From: Gautieria morchelliformis
Lineage: Eukaryota > Basidiomycota > Agaricomycetes > Gomphales > Gomphaceae
DNA length: 64,000 bases
Direction of reading: 5' to 3'
NCBI GenBank assembly: GCA_015179125.1
Contig: WHVA01000342.1
Span: 1 to 64,000, forward strand
The translations under genes were made by a program, and so were the position numbers. Below, piece after piece: positions 57,901-64,000 of this stretch (within the stretch, counting starts at the first letter, position 1; every line of letters starts with the position of its first letter). Under the pieces are notes generated by a model. That model did not search any database. It saw only the letters and a list, made by a program, of their open reading frames with translations, and was not told the DNA's origin.

Positions 57901-60449
57901 ATGAGCGAACTGACTCTTTGGTGTCTTCTTGTCAACAATGCCAGCGATCGTGTGGGCACCGCCTTTAAGGTAACAACTGCCTCGAGCAACGACATCTACG
58001 ACCTGGCGAGCCACATTGTTACCAGTCCAACTGCCCCAGTCGAAGTGGCGAATTGGAGGGCAGCCAACCTTGCTATCTGGAAGCCAACAGATGACCTTCC
58101 AAACGACAATAATCTTTTCAAGACGGTTCGGGGATGGCGGCTAAACCCCGACGAAGTTAATGATAGGGCGACCCTTCTCAGTCCGGCAGAGGAGCTGGGT
58201 GAGGTTTTCGACCAGAGATTAGCAAAAAAACGTGTGCATGTCATCGTACAGCTGCAAAATGGGGACCATACTTCTGAAGTGTCTTCTACCAGCCTGTTGC
58301 CTCCCGGTATGTCATTTTTCTGCAGGTTTTGACACCACACTAACCACACAAGCAGCAGACTCTCATTTCGAACAGTATCGCACATTTAGACTGGAAAATA
58401 CCGCAAATTACGATCACCCCCCTGCGGACTCTCTTGCTCTGAATCGTATAATAGAGCACATAGGCAACCTGCCGGCTTCTGTTGTTGGGTTTTCTAGCAA
58501 ACTAAAACAAAAACGGATAATGCGAAGTGACTCGCAGGTAAGTTGCACTTCACAGTCCCTCACTGCGCATCAATTTATATTATTTTCAGATGATGCAGAT
58601 GCGAGATTATGTTCAGGTTGAGAGGTTTTTTGAACTCAAGGAAGTGTCTGAAAACGATGATCCACTTATTGTGGTTAAGGACGACGAATTGACGCACTTT
58701 ACGGATATATTTCGTGACGAAAAATTGCGCAATTCTTCTGCGTTTCAACGAACCAAAGAGCTCTGCATGGGCGTCCTGCTTTGGAATCTTACCCTCGCAC
58801 TTTCGGGGTGGAACAGCTTTCTTTTGTAAGTCTACCTAATTGTTGCTCTGGCTATCAATCTTAATGAAACTATAGCCAATGGTCCTGGCCATTTCAACTC
58901 GCTGTATCTGAATTTGATGATAATGCTCGTGAGAAAGTGTCTACGTATACCCCGAGGAGCGACGCGTCTTTGCTTGTCGATGGCTACCCCCACATGCTGA
59001 TGGAAATTGTGTCGCGTCCCGAAGAACGCGATTGCTTCCGAATGCTGTTGCAAGCGGCTTGCTTGGTTCGTCTCAGCAATGCATTGCGCCGCACCAAGAA
59101 GGATCCGTTTATTATGACGGCCATCTACATCGATTCTAAATTTTATGCTACCCGATACCTTCTCTGGCAACCCGAGAACCACGGTACCGACGTCAGTTAT
59201 TTGCTACTGATTGGCCAAAGTCCATCAACTAACTTGTCTTATCTTGCATGCAGGTTCGTTACACAAGCGAAGCATTTAATCTTGGGAACGCTCAAAGAGC
59301 TTTCGACTTCGTTTTCCAGCTCTACAATCTCGCTGCCTGCACAGACATGCAGCATAACTATCTCCGCTCTAAACTTGACATCAAGGCGGCGACGCTACAT
59401 TTTGAAAACCTCCCATCTCTAACAGCATATAACCGACAGAAAAGTCATAAGCGAGGGAGAGGTGATGACAACAAGGACGAGGATGGACAACCGTCGCCGA
59501 AGAGGTCAAAAAAAGCCGGAGATGCAAATGAAAGCATGACTTGGATGGATGAGGTTATCGTGAACGCCGGCTATGAGGTCGTTGGTGGTAAGCTGGGGTC
59601 ATCGTTACCTGTAAGTTATCATTGCCTTTTACTTCTTTTAGTGACTGGAACTGACCGAGCCTGCGCTGCTGCCAGCTATCCAAAAGAATGCGCGAAGGGC
59701 GGTCGTCAAGTAACATGTTCTTTGTTTTCAAGTTGGTCGAAAGGAAGTCGGACGAGCTCGAGATCCTCAAATATTTAAAAAAGCACAGAGGGTCAGAGCA
59801 TCATCTCATCGAACTACACGAGGTGATCTCGGACGGCCTGGATAACATCATCGTCCTTCCTCGGCTCACGCCCCTCTCTGAAGCTTTGCGGCGCCTTAAT
59901 AAGTTTGCGCTTGCCACGGTCCCACAACAGTTTCTTGAAGGCGTGCAATTTATGCACCAGCATAACGTGGCGCACCTCGATCTCAAAACGGACAACATAG
60001 TGATTGAACAAAGCGGTCCATCAGGAAGATTGACTGCATATATCATTGACTTCGACTGCTCCATGATGGTCGAGGGTGTCGAGACGACGATCAAAGACAT
60101 GTATGGGACGCCGGGATGGATGGCGCCCGAAGTTTCTGCAACGAGGAGTTACAGTCCAATCCTGGCCGATCGATGGGCATGTGGAAATGTGCTGTTGCAA
60201 CTCGGGAACCATCTGAAACTGTCCGTGGAGCTGAAGAAGTTGTCCCGCGAATTGATGTGCACTGATCCGCGCTCCCGGCCTGTCCTACCGCGCAGCGGTA
60301 TCGTACCTCCTGAAAAGCACAAGCAGAGCGGCCCTTGCACTCGGTCTATGTCTAGGGCGCCTCGTCCCAAGTGTAATTTCTCAGCGACGCCCTTCCACGC
60401 ACCCCCATATGCACATGCTCCGCCCAGAAAGCTCCAAGCCGGAAGATAA
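57901..60449 (+). CDS. Crinkler-type effector: UBL header, REase-like, kinase (CRN copy 2)
   Basis: Six exons (57901-58306, 58356-58537, 58590-58825, 58876-59191, 59254-59610, 59676-60449) add to 2271 nt, an intact 756-residue frame. Residues 1-135: the Crinkler ubiquitin-like header (MSELTLWCLLVNNASDRVG; NWRAANLAIWKPTDDLP; VHVIVQ). Residues about 280-420: a segment like the restriction-endonuclease-fold domains found in such effectors (SLLVDGYPHMLMEIVS; DPFIMTAIYIDSKFYATRYL). A basic bipartite NLS-like stretch follows (HKRGRGDD; SPKRSKK). Residues about 500-710: a protein kinase with HLDLKTDN (catalytic loop), DFD in place of DFG and GTPGWMAPE, but no clear Gly-rich loop. There is no signal peptide. 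Crinklers are known from oomycetes, chytrids and some other fungi, where they act on nuclear targets; the target here is unknown. Confidence 0.88.
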
Positions 60450-60752
60450 AAGGTATCTTTTCCTTGCGACATGCAGTGGTTAATTTCCATTTCACCAACC
60501 GATCCCTGAGTCTAGTCTCTCGTTCGTCGCCCATTGGGCTCTAGCTAACCTCTCTGAGAACACCAGCTCTGTGAATTGCGGTAATGATGCATGTTACAGC
60601 GTAGGTTTATGATAAATTGGGTAAACATATCACTGTAACTTGAGAGTAACCCGTGCTTATGAATGAAACCCCGCAATCGCAATTGATCGAATTCCTTGAG
60701 CGGCGCAAAGGGCTTAATTGGCATAAATTTGCATCCGGAACTTTTGGACACG
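60450..60752. other. Link between CRN copy 2 and the duplicated CysRS segment
   Basis: About 300 bp unrelated to the flank of CRN1 or to the original cysteinyl-tRNA synthetase region. A minus-strand open piece (60751-60600, LRLRGFIHKHGLLSSYSDMF) has no recognised family. Confidence 0.4.
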
Positions 60753-60804
60753 CACTAGCTTCCGTCTGTTGACTCACCCATTTGACATGTACCGTTGATT
60801 TCAG

Positions 60805-62475
60805 GCGCCCTTTCGCAATCGTCCTCACGCTACGAAGCGGATTTTGCCTTGTGGAAGGCATCCAAAGCAGGCGAGCCATCCTGGCCATCCGTCTGGGGAC
60901 CAGGACGACCCGGGTGGCACATCGAATGCTCTGTAATGGCTTCCGAGGTATTAGGAGAGAACATGGATATTCACTCTGGCGGGAGTGACCTCGCGTTTCC
61001 TCATCACGACAATGAGATCGCGCAATCGGAGGCAAGTGGAGCGTAAGACACTATGGCCAGAGACTTACACATACGACCAGGTGTACCATGATTGCAGGCA
61101 GTGGGTAAATTACTTCCTCCACACAGGCCATTTGCATATCGAGGGTTTGAAGATGAGCAAGTCCCTGAAAAACTTCATCACTATTGATGTACGCCCCGGG
61201 CAACAATTTATCGGTCCAGGAGACTTAATTTCTTCTCTTTCTAGGAAATCCTTCGCAAGTATACTGCACGGCAGCTGCGCTTAGCGTTCCTGTTAGTGCT
61301 GTGGAACGCTAAGGTCGACTTTCACGACTCCACCATGAAGGGTGAGGTGCGAACGCTAGAGACAACGTTCGACGTAAGTGTGGATACATAGAGCGTTCAC
61401 TGATGGTAATTTAACGTTTCACAGAACTTCTTTGCGATTGTGAAGGCGCTAGATGCACAGGCTGCTGCCGATCATAAATACCGCAGTGTTTATAAAGGGC
61501 CCGAACGTGACCTTGCCGATGCGTGAGCCTGGCGTCTCATCCATTGGTATCTTCTAACAGCGAATTTGCGAATATTCAGGCTTACGCATGCCCAGGCCAC
61601 GTTTCGTGTCACACTTTGTGACTCATTCAACACCCCGCAAGCTCTCGATGTCCTATCGAAACTAGTTTCTCGTGCCAACGTCTACATCACGCAGGCTTCA
61701 GGTAAAGCAAATGTGGGAGTACTGGAAAGCATCGCCCAATGGGTGGGTAAGATGCTGCGTATGTTCGGTCTCGGAGAAGGACCTCAAGTCGAGGGCATGT
61801 TGGGGTGGGGCGAGAGTAGGCCGGAGGGAGAGACTACATCTGTTGACGTACGTGATCCAGGCGCTTGTTTTTTGATTTGCTATACTCACGCATTTACTAT
61901 GTAGCGGGAAGAAATTCTAATGCCTTACCTAAGGACGTTTTCTTCATTCCGAGATAACATCCGAGGCTTGGCAATGACCCAGGCACCACCAAATCAAGTT
62001 CTAGAGTTCTGTGACAAGTTTCGGGATACCGACATGGTTCCTCTGGGCGTGGCCCTCGATGATCAAGAAGGCGAGTATAAACTTCCTATGTACTACATAT
62101 GTTTGTGACCAACATCCAGATGGGCGTGCACTTGTAAAGCTTGTCCCCGCGGCAACGTTAATGCGACTACGCGACGAGAAAAACGCTGCGGCTGAAGCCA
62201 AAATGGCCAAGAAAGCTGCCGCAACTGAGGCTGAGCGAGAGAAAAGACGTGCCAAGTTGGAGAAAGGGAAGGCACCACCTGAATTAATGTTCAAACCACC
62301 TTATACCGAACAGGGTGTGTACGGCAGCTGGGACGACAAGGGGATTCCTCTCACTGATGGAGAAGGAGCGGAGGTAACTAAAAGCCAGCGTAAAAAGCTG
62401 ATCAATAAACAGGAAACCCAGCAAAAATTGCATACCGAGTGGAAGGCGTGGCGGCAAGAGGAAGGTGGCAATTGA
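60805..62475 (+). pseudogene. CRS1: 3' half of cysteinyl-tRNA synthetase, duplicated
   Basis: Contains the exons from [14 protein letters not shown] through the KMSKS motif to the EEGGN C-terminus, with the same introns as the complete gene. The HIGH-type motif, the first zinc ligand and all N-terminal exons are missing, and no start or promoter is seen, so it should not give a synthetase. Substitutions include an Asn/Thr to Ile-type change near the C-terminus (KKLTNK to KKLINK) and silent changes. Confidence 0.9.
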
Positions 62476-62511
62476 TGTTCTACAGCTAGAATCATATCTT
62501 CGGAACGTACT

Positions 62512-62726
62512 CTAGGTGTTTTGCTGGATATGCGAGTCGCATGAATCCACTATAATTTTGACAATGCTCTCTCCTGCTCTGTCTTCTTCAGAAGATATGC
62601 CTCGGACGAGGCAGTCGACGTCAAAACGTCCAATTGCATTACCATCTACCACAATGGGTAGGTCCATCTCACTTTTTGTTTCTCCGTCGCATGCAATATG
62701 GCCTGGGTAGGCTTCGACGTCGCCCA
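62512..62726 (-). pseudogene. fRMsr fragment, duplicated copy
   Basis: Same exon as 45522-45727. One substitution removes the TAA of the first copy, so this frame ends three codons later (HIQQNT instead of HIQ). Another makes HIACD, the family consensus, instead of HIACN. The upstream exons are missing here too. Confidence 0.75.
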
Positions 62727-62749
62727 CTAAGGAATAAACTGGCAAGCAG

Positions 62750-62912
62750 GATGAGCTGTCAAATAACTACTGTCAAATTTATATGAAATGAAACGTTTAG
62801 GACGGGGGAGGGTTGGGTCGATCCGCGGAGTTTCAACGCACTTCTCATCGGCTAGTGGCCGGCACAATGTTCCGGAAGATTTAGCACACTTTATTTAGGA
62901 TTTTAGGTCTCC
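62750..62912 (+). repeat. MITE-like fragment C, fused to the CRN3 promoter
   Basis: Continues fragment A's sequence past gattta with gcacactttatttaggattt and taggtct, as in the terminal region of the MITE at 52990. The final TIR bases (acggatagtcatcca) are replaced by the CRN promoter sequence ccatctagccaata. Confidence 0.7.
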
Positions 62913-63084
62913 ATCTAGCCAATAACACAACAAGCGAGGTAGGGTCACCTTCCACCGAATAACTGGGGCTGCCGATTGTCTGGACTGGTCAGCTGCTGAG
63001 TCAGCTAGTTGATTGCGGACATGCATCGGTCCGCTCAGAACTTGCAGTACACCCTCGCTCACAACCCAGTAGAAGCTCACTCCC
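62884..63084 (+). promoter_or_regulatory. Promoter region of CRN copy 3
   Basis: Same sequence as upstream of CRN2 with small indels (an extra aacacaacaa near 62926, a short deletion near 63024). Confidence 0.6.
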
Positions 63085-64000
63085 ATGAGCGAACTGACTC
63101 TTTGGTGTCTTCTCGTCAACAATGCCGGCGATCGTGTGGGCACCGCCTTTGAAGTAACGATTGCTTCAAGCAGCAACGTCGCCGGCCTTGCGACAAACAT
63201 CATTACCAGTGCAACTGCCCCAATCGAAGTGACGAATTGGAGGGCAGCCAACCTTGCTATCTGGAAGCCAACAGATGATCTTCCAGACGATGATCATGTT
63301 CTCAACACAGTTCGGGGATGGTGCCTAAACCATAACGAGGTTAATGATAGGGCGACCCTTCTCAGTCCGTCAAAGAAGCTCTGTAAGGTTTTCGACCAGG
63401 GACTAGCAGAAGAATGCGTGCATGTCATCGTACAGCTGCTAAATAGCGACCATCCTTCTGAAGTGTCTTCTACCAGCCTGTTGCCTCCCGGTATGTCATC
63501 TTTCTGCAGGTTTTGACACCACACTAACCACACAAGCAGCAGACTCTCATTTCGAACAGTGTCGCATATTTAGACTGGAAAATACCGCAAATTATGATCA
63601 CCCCCCTGCGAACTCTCTTGCTCTGAATGGTATAACAGAGCACATAGGCAACCTGCCGGCTTCTGTTGTTGGGTTTTCTAGCAAACTAAAACAAAAACGA
63701 GTTATGCGAAGTGACTCGCAGGTAAGTTGCACTTCACGGTACCTCACTGCGCATCAATTTATATTATTTTCAGATGATGCAGATGGGAGATTATGTTCAG
63801 GTTGAGAGGTTTTTTGAACTCAAGGAAGCGTCGGAAAACGATGATCCACATACTGTGGTTCAGGACGACGAAATGACGCACTTTACGGATATATTTCGTG
63901 ACGAAAAATTGCGCAATTTGTCTGGGTTTCAACGAAGCAAAGAGCCCTGCATTCACGCCCTGCTTTGGAATCTTACCCTCGCACTTTCAGGGCGGAACAG
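63085..64000 (+). CDS. Crinkler-type effector, CRN copy 3 (5' part, runs off window)
   Basis: Starts MSELTLWCLLVNNAGDRVG. Exon 1 (63085-63490) has the same 406-nt length and splice sites as in copy 2. Exon 2 (about 63540-63721) and exon 3 (from about 63774) are open to the window edge. The header, including VHVIVQ, is complete and no lesion is seen so far. Its header resembles copy 1 in places (SSSNVAGLATNIITSATAPI), while its promoter resembles copy 2. The REase-like and kinase parts would lie beyond base 64000. Confidence 0.8.

Larger units (their letters stand above)
60753..62882 (+). repeat. Segmental duplication, second copy (2.13 kb)
   Basis: Near-identical to 43754-45883. It begins inside a cysteinyl-tRNA synthetase intron and ends in the MITE-like sequence at gattta. 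It lies exactly between CRN copies 2 and 3. Confidence 0.9.

Overview
The window is nuclear DNA of a filamentous basidiomycete, most likely an agaricomycete. Genes carry several short introns (about 45-100 nt, GT-AG, CTAAC-like branch sites, a few GC-AG), the housekeeping proteins read as fungal, and the mobile DNA (Ty3/gypsy, a Tad/L1-type LINE, a CACTA/EnSpm-like Tnp2 element, fungal Crinkler genes) is typical of that group. I could not determine a species. All identifications come from reading translations by eye; no search was run.

Layout. 1-7.7 kb: two decayed Ty3/gypsy elements on the minus strand. 8-10.6 kb: a Vps9-domain Rab5 GEF with a CUE domain (minus). 11-12.2 kb: an unassigned multi-exon gene (minus). 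12.3-13.8 kb: an ARP2 pseudogene split by an inversion, with a 5'-truncated LINE in one intron. 13.8-16.2 kb: a decayed Crinkler-type (CRN) gene (minus). 18.8-19.5 kb: a small coiled-coil protein. 20.3-22.5 kb: an HSF-type transcription factor (minus). 22.5-26 kb: gene-poor, with a ~400 bp duplication and a 50 bp hairpin. 26.0-26.8 kb: guanylate kinase. 26.8-30.4 kb: gene-poor. 30.4-33.5 kb: a Reg1-like PP1 regulatory protein. 35.8-37.5 kb: HMG-CoA synthase. 39.5-40.9 kb: MAK16 (minus), divergent from a DUF1640/FMP32-like mitochondrial protein (40.95-41.96 kb). 42.4-45.5 kb: cysteinyl-tRNA synthetase, convergent with a fragment of free-methionine-(R)-sulfoxide reductase (fRMsr). 46-49.6 kb: repeats. 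49.6-51.6 kb: an unassigned gene. 51.9-52.5 kb: a partial sphingolipid C4-hydroxylase (minus). 53-57.4 kb: a MITE and a Tnp2-type transposase (minus). 57.9-60.4 kb: an intact six-exon CRN gene. 60.75-62.88 kb: a ~99.5% identical second copy of the 3' half of the cysteinyl-tRNA synthetase plus the fRMsr fragment. 62.9-64 kb: a third CRN copy that runs off the window.

The housekeeping genes work in unrelated pathways (sterol synthesis, GMP phosphorylation, ribosome assembly, tRNA charging, endosomal traffic, phosphatase control). The unusual part is the Crinkler module: an N-terminal ubiquitin-like header, a restriction-endonuclease-like middle region, a nuclear-localisation-like stretch and a C-terminal kinase domain. 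It occurs three times. Each copy sits at the edge of a broken housekeeping gene, and the two right-hand copies share a promoter that begins in a MITE-like terminal sequence. This suggests that CRN units, MITE ends and gene fragments were moved together.
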